NCBI GenBank assembly: GCA_023014335.1
Contig: JAECYW010000014.1
Span: 1,798,001-1,862,000, forward strand
From: Galerina marginata
Lineage: Eukaryota > Basidiomycota > Agaricomycetes > Agaricales > Galerinaceae
Direction of reading: 5' to 3'
DNA: 64,000 bases
Part shown: piece by piece, positions 22,501 through 32,125 of the stretch
Position numbering within the stretch: position 1 is the stretch's first letter
Layout of the letters: the number at the start of each line of letters is the position of its first letter
Translations under genes and position numbers: made by a program
The notes under the pieces: model-generated
What the model was told of the DNA's origin: nothing
The model's input: only the letters and a program-made list of their open reading frames with translations
The model's database searches: none

Positions 22501-25500
22501 TGTGAAACCTTCATTAAACATGTATTGGGTGTTGGCAATAACTCTCCAGGCTTGTATGGTAAAACAAATGCTTATTATGGAACAGTTGAACAACAAGGTC
22601 GTCTAACTTTGCATCTACATCTTCTATTATGGATTAAAAATTCACTTTCACCTCAGGAGATCAGAGATCGCATCATGGATACTACTTCTGACTTTCAAAA
22701 ACAAATGGTAGAATATCTGGAAAGTGTTCATCAAGGTGAATTGTTAAATGAAAAGCCATTAGCTGATATCCTTGCATCTTTTAAATCTAAGCAAGAACAG
22801 ACTGGTTATTCAGATCCAACAAAAACAATGCCAAAACCTCCACCTGAGTTATGTAAATCAAAAAATTGTACAGATTGTTCCAAGTGCAAGGAATTAAGTG
22901 AATGGTGGATCAAATTTGAAGAAGAGACCAATGATATACTTGCAAGATCTAATAGACATGACTGTAGAACTGATATTGAAACCAAAGATGGTAGATCTGT
23001 AAGAAAAGGCTGTAAAAATAGCAAAGGTGAATGTAAAGCAAGATTTCCTAGAGATATTGTTGAGAATACAATGGTTGAACCTCTTACAGGTGCTCTAAAA
23101 TTGAAAAAAGGTGAAAGTTGGATGAATACATTTACACCAGCTCTGTCTTATCTTATTAGAGCAAATACAGATGTAACAAGTCTTTTGTCTGGAACTTCAG
23201 TCAAAGCTGTTGTTGCTTATGTTACAGATTATGTTACTAAACCAGGTCTTACAACTTATTCAATCTTTGATACAGTGCGCCAAATATTTTCTAAAAATTC
23301 AGAGTTACTAGGTGGTAGCAGTAGTCGCCAAGAAACTGCTAGAGCTTTAATGACTAAAATGGTCAACTCACTTACATCTAAAATGGAAATAGGAAGTCCA
23401 ATGGCATCTTTATATCTATTAGGAAATCCAGATCATTATACTCAGCACAAATTTATAAAGTTTTACTGGAGACTCTATGTCCGCAAAGTCAGAGATGCAT
23501 GGGGTGATAATGATAAAGAAGAAAGTCCAGAAAAAGTTGTTCTTGATAAGAATCTTGGAGACTATGTTGGTCTTTCTAAAGTTGATGATTATATTTATCG
23601 CCCAAACATACACAAAAATATCACTTTATATGATTGGATTCGAAGATCAGAAACTACAAGACGCTCAAAAAAAAACTTGAAAAAATTTGACTCCTTACAA
23701 GATATACTTAATGGACAGCTTGATAACATAGAAGAAGAAGAATTAAATGAGCAGCTAGATTCAAATGATGAGCTAGATCTTATTTCACAAGTTGGTGGTG
23801 GCAAATCCAGCCAGTCAGATGATGAATTAAATATTCAAAATAGTACTATCAATAAACCTGCTGAAACAAGTCTTAATATAAAGTATAACTTCTTACCTGG
23901 TCATCCTCTGTATAGAACACATGAAGTAGTTTATAAAACCAATGATCCCTTAGTAATTCCAGTGTTTTTAGGTGGCATTCTTCCTAGAAGTGATCAAGGT
24001 GATAGAGAATATTATTGTTCAACAATGTTAACACTTTTTAAACCATGGAGAACTGGAAGAGATCTTAAGCTTGAAAATCAAACCTGGGATGAAGCTTTTA
24101 ATGCTTTCAAATTTGCTAAACATCAAAACCAGTTGATGAAGAATTTCAATTTAAGATATGAATGCAATGATGCCAGAGATGATTACTCTGCTAAATTGAA
24201 AAAAGGTGCAGCTCAAAAGAATAGTATATTTGGATCTTGGATTGATAGTGAACAAACTCTTAATGAACTAGATCAGACAGCATTAGATTATACAGATGAT
24301 GGTCCACTAGCATCTTTTGATAATGAACAAGACATGTCTGAACTTCTTATCAATGATGCAGCTAAAACTGAAGAAATGGCTCAGATTGAAAAAGTAGTTC
24401 AAAATATAGGCTGGCTGGATAGCTCCAAAGACAATACTATAAAACCTGATAGCACTTTTAAACCTACTGAGAATTTCAATAGCAGTGAATGGAATTCTAT
24501 AGTTGATGCTGCTAAAAAAGATGTTATTGCTCAAAGAATGAAGGATCTGCCATCAGGTATTAATAAATCTACTGATAACCATGAGTCTCATGATGAAGTT
24601 GTAGTATCAGATATATCATATATTAATAAGGATTTCCAGGCTGAGAAATTGAATGAACAGAAATTCATTGATGATACTGTTAGTAAATTTAGTTTGAATA
24701 CAGAACAAGAGCGTGCATTCCGCATTGTGGCTAATCATGCAACTCTTCATAAAACTGAACCTCTTAAAATGTATCTAGGTGGAATGGGTGGAACTGGTAA
24801 ATCTCAGGTTATTAAAGCTTTAATTGCTTTTTTTGAACTAAGAAAAGAAAAACATCGCATCATGATTCTGGCTCCTACTGGTTCAGCAGCTGCTTTACTC
24901 AAAGGATCTACATATCATTCAGCTCTAGGTATTCAAACTGAGGCAATGAAAAAAAATGAACAAACCAATTTAGCTCAGGTTTATGCTAGACTTGAAGGTG
25001 TTGAATATATTTTTCTTGATGAAGTTTCAATGTTATCATGTCTTGATCTTTATAAAATCAGTGCTCAGCTTGCTAAACTTAAAAATATTGTTGATAATCC
25101 TTTTGGTGGTATGAATATGATTTTTGCTGGAGATTTTGCTCAACTAGCACCTGTTAAAGGTGCTTCTCTTTACAGTGGAGGAGTTGGTACAACAATTAAT
25201 GCTGCTATGACAGAACCTGGCCAGCAAACTGCAATAGGCAAAGCTTTATGGCATCAGATAACTACAGTTGTGATTTTGCGACAAAACATGAGACAAAGAT
25301 TTCAATCTCCTGCAGATACTAAACTTCGCACTGCTTTAGAAAATATGCGCTATGCAGCTTGTACAGCTTCTGATATTCAGTTTCTCAGAACAAGAATAGC
25401 TGGAAAAAGAAAAGATCAGCCCAATATTGCTAGTTCATTATTCCGCAATGTCTCAATCATTCTAGGTTTAAATTCTGAAAAGGATAAAATCAATGATCTG

Positions 25501-27402
25501 GGATGTCAGAGATTTGCAAAAGACACTGGTCAGACTTTAACTGATTTTTATTCTGTGGATACTATTGGTGAAAGTGTTCCACCTGAAACACTTAGACTTT
25601 TAAAGAGAAAAAATCCTCAGGCTAAAACAATCAGAAAAAAACAAGTCTCTCTTCCTTCAAAACTTCAAAATATTCTATGGAATATGAGATATTCAATGAC
25701 TGAAACTGTTCCTGGAAAATTGTCTTTATGTTTTGGAATGCCAGTTATGATTCGCAATAATGATGCTACAGAATTATGTATCACACGTGGTCAAGAAGCT
25801 CATGTTGTAGGCTGGCAAGCTTCAAAAGGTGCTGAAAATCATTTGGTTCTTGATGTTTTATTTGTCAAACTTGATTCACCAGCTAAGACAATTCAACTCA
25901 AAGGTCTTCCTCAAAATGTTGTTCCTTTAACTCGTTCTAGCAAGAGTGTTCTTTGTTCAGGTTTAAAATCTCCTATTTCAATTAATAGATCTCAAGTTTC
26001 TGTCCTTCCAAATTTTGCAATGACTGATTATGCTTCACAAGGAAAAACAAGAGAATACAATGTTGTAAATTTGAATAGTTGTCGCAGTCATATGGCTTAT
26101 TACACTGCATTATCTAGAGGTTCAACTGCAGAAGGCACAATTATTCTTCAAGGCTTTGATGATCATAAAATTACATGTGGTATATCTGGTTATCTAAGAC
26201 AAGAATTCAGAGAACTTGAGTTATTAGATGAGATTACTAGACTCAAATATCTTGATCAACTTCCTACTTCAATTACTGGAAAACTTAGAAATATTATAAT
26301 AAGACAATATCAACAAATCAAAGGCACAGGTTATTGTCCACCTTGTATAGATAAAGCACTGCAATGGTCTAAAGAAAAGCCAATGGAAAATACAGCAGCT
26401 GTTAAAGATAGTCCATGGACTATTATCAATAAGAAGCCTGTGGTTTCAAAAGCTAAAACATTTGTTGCACAACACTTTCAGCCTGCCAAAGGTTCAATCC
26501 CAGTTAAAGTAAACAATTTAAAGAGAAAAATAGAAGATACTGAAATACCTATTGTTCCATTAGAGGCTAAAAAAATCATTAAGAACAAAAAACCCAAAAT
26601 TACTTCTGATATTGAACTTCAAGGCTTAAAATGGGATTCAGTCAATTATAGCTGTTCTTATGACTCATTATTTACAATATTGTTCAATTTATGGTCTCAA
26701 AACAAAAAACAATGGACCAAAGAGCTTAGTCAATATGGAGAATTTACACAAACTTTGGTAAAGGGATATAAAAATGTTCAAACTGGATCTCAAACATTAT
26801 CTGCAGTTAGAGATTTGGTTAGACATGAATTAAAAACATCTCAACCAGATAAATTCCCTATAGGGCATACAGGAACTGATATCCGTGATCTTTTACAATC
26901 AATGTTCCAAAAGCCCAATCAGAAAGATATCAGTTATGAAAAGTGTAGTGATTGTAATTATGAAGCAACTTCTCAAATTCAATCTCAATCTTTGATATTT
27001 ATTACATGTTCTTCACATAAATCTACTCAGTCAAACTTTAAACACTGGCAAAACCAAAAGAAATATTGTGGACTATGTACTAAAAAAGTTTGTATCACAA
27101 GATATTTTACTATTTCACCAAGTTTTATATGTTTTAGTTTGGAGGTTAAAAAGATTATAAGTAAATATATTAAAATTGAAAACCAAGACAAGAGTATAAC
27201 TAGATTATCATTAAAAGGTATTATATATAGTGGAAGCAATCATTTTACATCAAGATTTATAGTTAATAATGAAATCTGGTACCATGATGGTATTTCTACT
27301 GGTGCTAAATGTATAAAACAAGGACAGTTAGATGATTTTGAAGGAGATTTATTATTTAAGTGCAAAAAGAAAGAAGCAGTGGTTGTTATATATGGAGTAT
27401 GA
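19576..27402 (+). CDS. Helitron Rep/Pif1 helicase polyprotein, 2608 aa
   Basis: A single intron-free frame, unlike the resident genes. After a poorly conserved N-terminus there are cysteine pairs GCAVCGRL (about 477) and CTHACKTCC (about 533), a probable zinc-binding region. The Helitron-like N domain leads into the HUH Rep nuclease: FITLSPAD (about 924), LHLHLLLWIK with the HxH pair (about 1013), and AYVTDYVTKPG with two catalytic-type tyrosines (about 1215). A Pif1-like helicase follows: GGMGGTGKSQ Walker A (about 1737), YIFLDEVSM Walker B (about 1810), GDFAQLAP, RQNMRQ, MTDYASQGKT and ALSRGS. The last ~250 residues contain NYSCSYDSLF (about 2357) and NHFTSRF..IWYHDG (about 2553-2568), an arrangement like papain-fold (OTU/UCH-type) peptidases. 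It nicks and copies the element by rolling-circle replication. All key residues seem intact. Confidence 0.95.
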   Translation: MKLLLIFLVFFILIPAKLNQISQSLQSFALGIPLIHFEVSNLTLLTFKGDTHDIQNSSGILGIGISIQHTFDTSDITIQHIPNIHGTRLQYISDIFTTKSFHRTISSIDSHDLVSKFKPCTQHMFEAFVEYIYLTSCSLNKLFYYVYMASLDTDIFYQVHRVYLQLIRNLLLKHEYSNFMRLNTKSSQLALHQLALFTYDVSPILVSSAIQTLVLTRISMLYLHEEKISMQWWYNYQQPLSNFCITNSCSKHFINQLKCSIAHNWDGSNCILQPDNSSFFGAGTKKTLTYASISKYILFQNSSICIDNTTLKYSGHMVFKEALDKYRNKNDILLVRVPLELLCDKITLSQARAIAKCHNISKISKHSLPALMNVLSSHQCVGNCAGFCTIFSLAPAILTPATPAERNHTWYNKLDKIKKANLIDNIVAQKNLKKQKDISQSEERNKAFPPQPPSKSLLYKIISGFIQDTSPSQFVEAGCAVCGRLTPFRNLIPLSEIKDRLKVLINPGITRKERNTPEDPISDITGPIIDSKCTHACKTCCASLKKNKIPSFALASGFWIGEVPDVLKNLTYVEKLLIARVRHNRCIVKVASGRYKMRANAITFQNPVPKIYDVLPPPVKELDEVLAFIFTGPCRPTKDDIKRTPLLVRRNHVANALNWLKLNHADYSDVGISKDNLMQYPESDCPVVIDYRESIINKDPEATSVHDNEEEDGVESGPCSFTVQGLTGQEFSELSIDTIKAKALEHLMSNGKILFAGHSEKPCSIFKNPQLFPSMLPWLFPYGHGGIGQSIMNKIHSPLVQKRHLLMYHDKRFQTDPNFPLIAFNHEQISQSTSRGRLVVQRSYFSEMANRLLNLNHSVLSNISKRLSLGERVKPETEEEKLCYKVIQDLDTIGGHVEGSLAGKKSMRNEIWSLISYIGAPSWFITLSPADSKHPICLYFADKDIEFKPEICLPDEAYRLVAQNPVAAARFFHFMCETFIKHVLGVGNNSPGLYGKTNAYYGTVEQQGRLTLHLHLLLWIKNSLSPQEIRDRIMDTTSDFQKQMVEYLESVHQGELLNEKPLADILASFKSKQEQTGYSDPTKTMPKPPPELCKSKNCTDCSKCKELSEWWIKFEEETNDILARSNRHDCRTDIETKDGRSVRKGCKNSKGECKARFPRDIVENTMVEPLTGALKLKKGESWMNTFTPALSYLIRANTDVTSLLSGTSVKAVVAYVTDYVTKPGLTTYSIFDTVRQIFSKNSELLGGSSSRQETARALMTKMVNSLTSKMEIGSPMASLYLLGNPDHYTQHKFIKFYWRLYVRKVRDAWGDNDKEESPEKVVLDKNLGDYVGLSKVDDYIYRPNIHKNITLYDWIRRSETTRRSKKNLKKFDSLQDILNGQLDNIEEEELNEQLDSNDELDLISQVGGGKSSQSDDELNIQNSTINKPAETSLNIKYNFLPGHPLYRTHEVVYKTNDPLVIPVFLGGILPRSDQGDREYYCSTMLTLFKPWRTGRDLKLENQTWDEAFNAFKFAKHQNQLMKNFNLRYECNDARDDYSAKLKKGAAQKNSIFGSWIDSEQTLNELDQTALDYTDDGPLASFDNEQDMSELLINDAAKTEEMAQIEKVVQNIGWLDSSKDNTIKPDSTFKPTENFNSSEWNSIVDAAKKDVIAQRMKDLPSGINKSTDNHESHDEVVVSDISYINKDFQAEKLNEQKFIDDTVSKFSLNTEQERAFRIVANHATLHKTEPLKMYLGGMGGTGKSQVIKALIAFFELRKEKHRIMILAPTGSAAALLKGSTYHSALGIQTEAMKKNEQTNLAQVYARLEGVEYIFLDEVSMLSCLDLYKISAQLAKLKNIVDNPFGGMNMIFAGDFAQLAPVKGASLYSGGVGTTINAAMTEPGQQTAIGKALWHQITTVVILRQNMRQRFQSPADTKLRTALENMRYAACTASDIQFLRTRIAGKRKDQPNIASSLFRNVSIILGLNSEKDKINDLGCQRFAKDTGQTLTDFYSVDTIGESVPPETLRLLKRKNPQAKTIRKKQVSLPSKLQNILWNMRYSMTETVPGKLSLCFGMPVMIRNNDATELCITRGQEAHVVGWQASKGAENHLVLDVLFVKLDSPAKTIQLKGLPQNVVPLTRSSKSVLCSGLKSPISINRSQVSVLPNFAMTDYASQGKTREYNVVNLNSCRSHMAYYTALSRGSTAEGTIILQGFDDHKITCGISGYLRQEFRELELLDEITRLKYLDQLPTSITGKLRNIIIRQYQQIKGTGYCPPCIDKALQWSKEKPMENTAAVKDSPWTIINKKPVVSKAKTFVAQHFQPAKGSIPVKVNNLKRKIEDTEIPIVPLEAKKIIKNKKPKITSDIELQGLKWDSVNYSCSYDSLFTILFNLWSQNKKQWTKELSQYGEFTQTLVKGYKNVQTGSQTLSAVRDLVRHELKTSQPDKFPIGHTGTDIRDLLQSMFQKPNQKDISYEKCSDCNYEATSQIQSQSLIFITCSSHKSTQSNFKHWQNQKKYCGLCTKKVCITRYFTISPSFICFSLEVKKIISKYIKIENQDKSITRLSLKGIIYSGSNHFTSRFIVNNEIWYHDGISTGAKCIKQGQLDDFEGDLLFKCKKKEAVVVIYGV

Positions 27403-27576
27403 ATTGATAATAATTATACAGAGCTGATAATATACTGGTAGTTTGTAGAGTAATTTAGTTTAATTGCTAATTAGCTTTTTTCTAACTAATGTAGTTTAAT
27501 TCAAACAGTTAAAAGGGTATTTGTAACAAGTGTACTATTATAGATAAGAAGCAGCAAAGAAAAAGAACTCGTTTTT

Positions 27577-27605
27577 GCCATGCGAAGCAATGGCCTCTAA
27601 ACAAG
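27577..27605 (+). other. Helitron-1 3' hairpin and terminus
   Basis: GCCATGC/GCAATGGC stem with one bulged A and a GAA loop, 11 bp from the end ..AAACAAG. The next base is T. Helitron transposition needs such a subterminal 3' hairpin as its stop signal. Confidence 0.85.
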
Positions 27606-28168
27606 TGTCTGATCGGCCAAGATAATTATAGACAATTAATTATCAATTATGAATTGATCGCATCAATGGTTTGATTCCGAACGGATCGAGTTCGGTGTAA
27701 CACCTGTCACAGCGCGTGGTCATTACTTTGTTGACACCTGTTGCCTTCCGAGGCTGATCTAATGGCTTGTTGATTCGTCGCCTTTCTGACTCGGTCAAGT
27801 TCCTCCAGTCCCTGTCCTCCTTGATCTCGTCTAACACTCAGGTAAGTCGTGTTTACTTTCTCTTTTTCGAACCCACTCACGGAGATGACTTTGTCTCTCT
27901 ACACGGAGATGACTTTGTCTCTCCACACGGAGTTGACTGTGTCCCTCCGTCTCTGCAAACTGACTTGGTCTTTTGCGACGTACCGCGAGGGTTGGAAGTA
28001 CGGAGTTGACTTTGTCACTCCATGAACCACGGCTTGACTTTGTTCTGTCGCGCATTCTGGTGTTATCATGGCTCGTCCTCCGGATCTTTCGTCCCTATTC
28101 CATGGCCCGGGATTCGACAAATCTTCCTGGTTGGCGCGACGACTAACCTCCCTTTTCACAGGCCGATT
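27606..28168. other. Spacer after Helitron-1 with a short 24-bp repeat
   Basis: Three to four diverged copies of CACGGAGATGACTTTGTCTC lie at about 27878-28015. On the minus strand 27643-27837 is open (KEDRDWRNLTESERRRINKP, CDRCYTE) and could be a gene fragment, but I cannot assign it. Part of this stretch is probably the 5' leader of the next gene. Confidence 0.4.
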
Positions 28169-30692
28169 ATGCCAGCTGTATACCCTCCCCCACCACCGCT
28201 TAGCTATCCGTGTAAGTTACTGTTCTTTGGTTAACTTCTGACTGACTTGTATGTCCAAATAGACGGGAAAGTTGATTGCTACGGAATCTCTCGGCTGGAG
28301 TCGGGGAGAGCCGTTTTCAAGTCTAATTGGAATCCTGAAGGTGCGTTCATGTTCTTTTAATGGACAATATTGCTACTCACACCCGCTTTTCAGAACAATG
28401 TCTGTAGGCTCGTCTTATGGCAGGAGTTGCTTACTCATTTGTTCTTTTTTTCTGCAGTCGCATTGAACGGTACCGATGCCCTGGTAATCGCCGAATTGTC
28501 AAACCTCCAGTACCGCGTACCAGGTCTAAAATGCGATCAGGACCCAGGCCTGCTGGAGACGGGGTACAGATGTCCTCTCACTTATTTCGTGACGTCCGCG
28601 AATATGGACTACATACCCCACTTTGGCCGCGATTCCTCCATAGTCCGTACTCGCTTGGACGGTCGCTTTGGCACGCATGATATAATGCTTTGGCCGCAAT
28701 GGTACTTTGAAGGCACCCGCTACCTGCCGTACGTTTTGAAGAAGCCTCCTCAAGACAAACTCTCCACCCATGAGTATCGCCTCGCTTGGTATGAACTCAG
28801 CCGCAATGACTTCGACCTTGAGCCTGGTACTGTTTCGGACATAGGGATGATCTCATTGGATCTTCGGAAAGAAGTCCTGGCTCTGAGATCGATGCTTTAC
28901 GGGAGGATTCGCGACTACTTGCAAGACAAGTCTCTTACCGAAAACAATGCGGAGGTTCGGGACCTCCTCCATTGTAACCTTCAGCAACGATACGCTTGCA
29001 TCGCCCTCGAATCTTGCCCTCAGTCATACTTGAACACCCTTATCACCTTCACTTCTTTTCAGCGGCACTTTCTTGAAGCCATGGCCTGTCTGGATTACTT
29101 TACAAAATGGCAAGAGCTCGAACTGCGGGCGTCTTGTGGCGTCGAATTGCCTCTTGATACTAGCATCATTGGGTGCGTAACCCCGGATCTCAGCGTCGCC
29201 CAGAAATTCTTCGAAATGGGAGTACCTTATTGGCTGGTTCGGCCAATATCTGCGTATTCCAGATACCTCCACATTGTGAACCCCGTCGAATTGGAAAAGC
29301 CGGAGATGGAATTGCGGATACGCGACGAGATAGACATAGTATGGGAAGGGGCTCCTTCGGCTCTTCGTAACCGGGCTTGTCAGACTCTGCGGATTGGATG
29401 TATCAACGTCGGACATTCTGCCTTTGATCGTCATCCCGGCGCAGCTAGCAATGCTTCCCAACATGGTATGTTTCCGTTCCGTGTTGTATTATATCCTTGA
29501 CTTATTTGTTTTGTCACTAGTTTCCTACCCATCTCAGGACATAGTTTCATGGGAAGGAGAACCCCCCGAGCCTCAGCTGTTGACCCCGCTTAGGCTCGAC
29601 CATTGTAGGTCGACAGTCACTAATAAGGAATTATCTAACCGGCTTGATTTAGCGTCGTTGTCGTCTTTTCTTGAATCTTCGTCGTCGCCTTTGATACCTC
29701 TGTTTGGGGCGCCTTATCTTCCACGTAAACGAGTCAGCGTCGGGCGCCAAATCAATTTTGACAAGTTCAAGGAGCCGGTCTCGCCAAACTCTCCGGAAGC
29801 TTCGACGTTCTGGGTCTTCGCTCTGAAGTCCGTCAACCCCGATTGGCGTCTTGTGTGGGACCACTCCAACCAGTCCTTGCTGCGGGGCTATCCGGTCTTG
29901 GACCCCGCTGTGCTTACGACTTCAAGTAGTCGAACTGACGTTTACTTCCTTGCGTGGCTGCTCTTCCGCTCAACTTGCCTTTCCCGGACTTTGGAACCCG
30001 GCATGAGGTTGCATACAGCTACCACCAGGCGCGGAATGGCGAAACCAGGGCCGCAGGAGTGGCGAGAGTTCCTCTGGCAGTTGGGTAAGGCTTATTCGTT
30101 GAGATCAGATGACGGCCGTCAGAGACCCGCCAAGAAGGCAAAGATAGTGGACGACGTCGCGACGACTTTCGATTTCCCTATGCCGGGGAGTCCCCTCGTC
30201 ATGTCCGTTTACTGGCAAGGTTCGCAGATGATATCCTCGGCTTCGATTCTGGCCGGCGAGCGCGCATTGGATCGACTCACGCGTCAGCAGATCGTCTGGG
30301 ATCTGTATGACCATAACTTTCGCCTGGAGCTTCTAGCCTTGGACTGCTGCATCTTCCCCCGTGAATTGATGCCCGAATCGGTGGTGGGGATGAGGGATGA
30401 GATGGTGCTCGGTGTATTCCCGGGACAGAAGGTCATCAGCATTCAGCTCCCTTCTCGCGACGAGGGACTCGGTGCCAAGAGCTGGCATGCCAGATTGCCC
30501 CATGTGGAAGCCTTCTGCAACCTGCTGTCTTCGTGGCCCGGCAAAGATGCGGCGGCGCTGAAGAAGATGCCTGTCGGAACCACGGAACAATATGTCATGG
30601 AAGTCGAGAAGTTGGCGTACCCTTTCTACTGCCGGACTTTCTTTGAGTTCTTTGGCCGGGCCCCTTGCACTCCACACAGCTTGCCGCAATAG
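28169..30692 (+). CDS. Conserved fungal hypothetical protein
   Basis: Four exons: MPAVYPPPPPLSYP (28169 to about 28211), YGKVDCYGISRLESGRAVFK.. (about 28263-28339), a long exon starting VALNGTDALVIAELSNLQYR (about 28458-29466), and the final exon VSYPSQDIVSWEGEPPEP..CTPHSLPQ (to 30692). Donors and acceptors keep one frame throughout. FFEMGVPYWLVRPISAYSR and FLEAMACLDYF resemble segments I associate with large unannotated mushroom families, but no enzyme motif is visible. An upstream ATG at 28022 is in frame; I prefer 28169 because TTTTCACAG just before it looks like an acceptor. A nuclear-type patch, RPAKKAKI, lies in the last exon. Function unknown. Confidence 0.65.
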
Positions 30693-31071
30693 ATTTGCAG
30701 ACTGCCATCCTCGTTTCTTTTGTTTTTCGTGAGTCGCTTATTTATACTGGCCAATCAATACACTGACCGTTACTTACTCAGTTGATGTGCATATGTATCT
30801 ATATCTCTGTCGGTTCGAGGCTGTGCAATAGTTTCCCCTACCTGTCGCTCTATTTCTGTCGTTTGTCGCCGCTGTCGCACTGCTTTTCGCTGTTTCATAT
30901 ATGCTGACCTCTTCTCGGGCCCTGTATTTCCAGGGGGAGTTGCCTTTATTGGCAACTCGTTATATTTAAATATTGTGATTGACTGGTGTATGTGATTATG
31001 ATAAGGAGATCTGAACAGCCTGCGTAAGTGTTTATCTCTTTCCTCCCTTTTGTTTTTGTTCTCTCTCTACA
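30693..31071. other. Intergenic, with a small hairpin
   Basis: AT-rich spacer before the KDZ gene. AGTTGCCTTTATTGGCAACT (about 30939-30958) is a perfect 7-bp-arm hairpin. Nothing else is seen. Confidence 0.4.
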
Positions 31072-31785
31072 ATGCCCTCTGCTCCTGCACGTATTCGGCG
31101 CCAGAAAAGGGCAAAAGCTGGAGTTGAAGTGGGTGTGGTACCTCGACAGCCTGGGGATTTAGTTCATGAGAGTGTCTGGGTTGGTCCTCGTCGGCCCCAT
31201 GGTCTTTTGGGTTCTGGTTTTGGGCTGGAGGGTAGAATTTTTGGGCCTGGTGGAGCCTTTCATCAAGTTCCAACTGTTCCTGCTGGTGTGGATGCCTTGG
31301 ATGTCCCTGTTGGTGATGATGATGGTGGGGGATCTGGAGATGAGGATGAGGGTAGGGGATCTGGTGATGAGGATGAGGGTGGGGGATCTGGTGATGAAGC
31401 TAAGGGACTAGATGCTGGTAGACCTGATGCTGTGGGTGCTGATGTAGAAGAAGACCAGGGTCCTGTGCAGGATAACAAGAAGGAACAGGATCCTGTGCAG
31501 ACCCGGAAAAGGCAAAAGCAGTGGATTAAGTGGTCTGAAGTTATTATCCCTAAGATGCTGGGCCCTTATGTGACCTTGCTTCGGGAGACCAAGTCACTCC
31601 GGGACATGACTGTAGCTAAATCAAGAGTTCTGTGCAATGGTTGCACTCGTGGTGGGTCTCTTGATGTCTCAACAATATACTTTGATAGTATGTCTTTCCT
31701 TCTTTTGGTGTTCACCTTCATCAATTCATGTCTTTGCGCAGGGATTGAGAAGATTAAGCTCTGTACTTGCACAGACTTGGTGTGG

Positions 31786-31817
31786 GCCATTGCTTCGCAT
31801 GGCATGTATGAGTCCTT
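31786..31817 (-). other. Helitron-2 3' hairpin and subterminal inverted repeat
   Basis: The same 18-nt hairpin sequence as Helitron-1 (GCCATGCGAAGCAATGGC on the minus strand), preceded by AAGGACTCAT, the complement of the element's 5' end. Confidence 0.88.
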
Positions 31818-32125
31818 TTCAATTTCAAAAGCTAAAGTTTTCACAGCTTAGAATTGATTTTGAAATTTCTATCCATCATTTTTTCAAGCAGCATTCACAA
31901 TTGCAAGTTATTAAAATATAAAGTACTTTTTTGGATTTTTATCTAACTACCTAGCTATCATGATCAAGTCATTAAAATTTCTTTTACTCCAAGTACAATT
32001 TAATTATTTAGAGTAATATCAGAATTTATTTTTTCTAAATTATTATATCAAAAAGTATAAGTTATTTTAATCAGAATTATTTGTTATTAGGCCAACCCAC
32101 CCACCCAATTACTAAGTTAATTAAT

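Larger units (their letters stand above)
16849..27605 (+). repeat. Left arm of a >=10.7-kb inverted repeat
   Basis: Every open frame here has a same-sequence partner at (80849 minus coordinate) on the other strand, out to the window end at 64000. Frames in all phases agree, so nucleotide identity must be very high. At the inner edge the match stops at the Helitron-1 terminus (27605, plus one shared T). The outer edge lies beyond the window. Confidence 0.95.
19406..27605 (+). mobile_element. Helitron-1 (autonomous), left copy; 5' end not located
   Basis: The 3' end is defined: hairpin GCCATGCGAAGCAATGGC (27577-27594), then CTCTAAACAAG and flanking T. The subterminal AAAGAACTCGT should pair with a 5' end near TTACGAGTTCTTT by analogy with the related elements, but I find no such word upstream in the window. 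The start given is only the end of the neighbouring gene. Since the duplicated unit includes the JmjC-like gene, the true element may begin far to the left. Confidence 0.8.

Noticed and set aside
31072..31851. A self-contained 259-aa protein ending in ..ASHGMYESFSISKAKVFTA
   Set aside because: After residue KLCTCTD the frame reads into the Helitron-2 3' end. It is the truncated KDZ N-terminus, not a complete gene.
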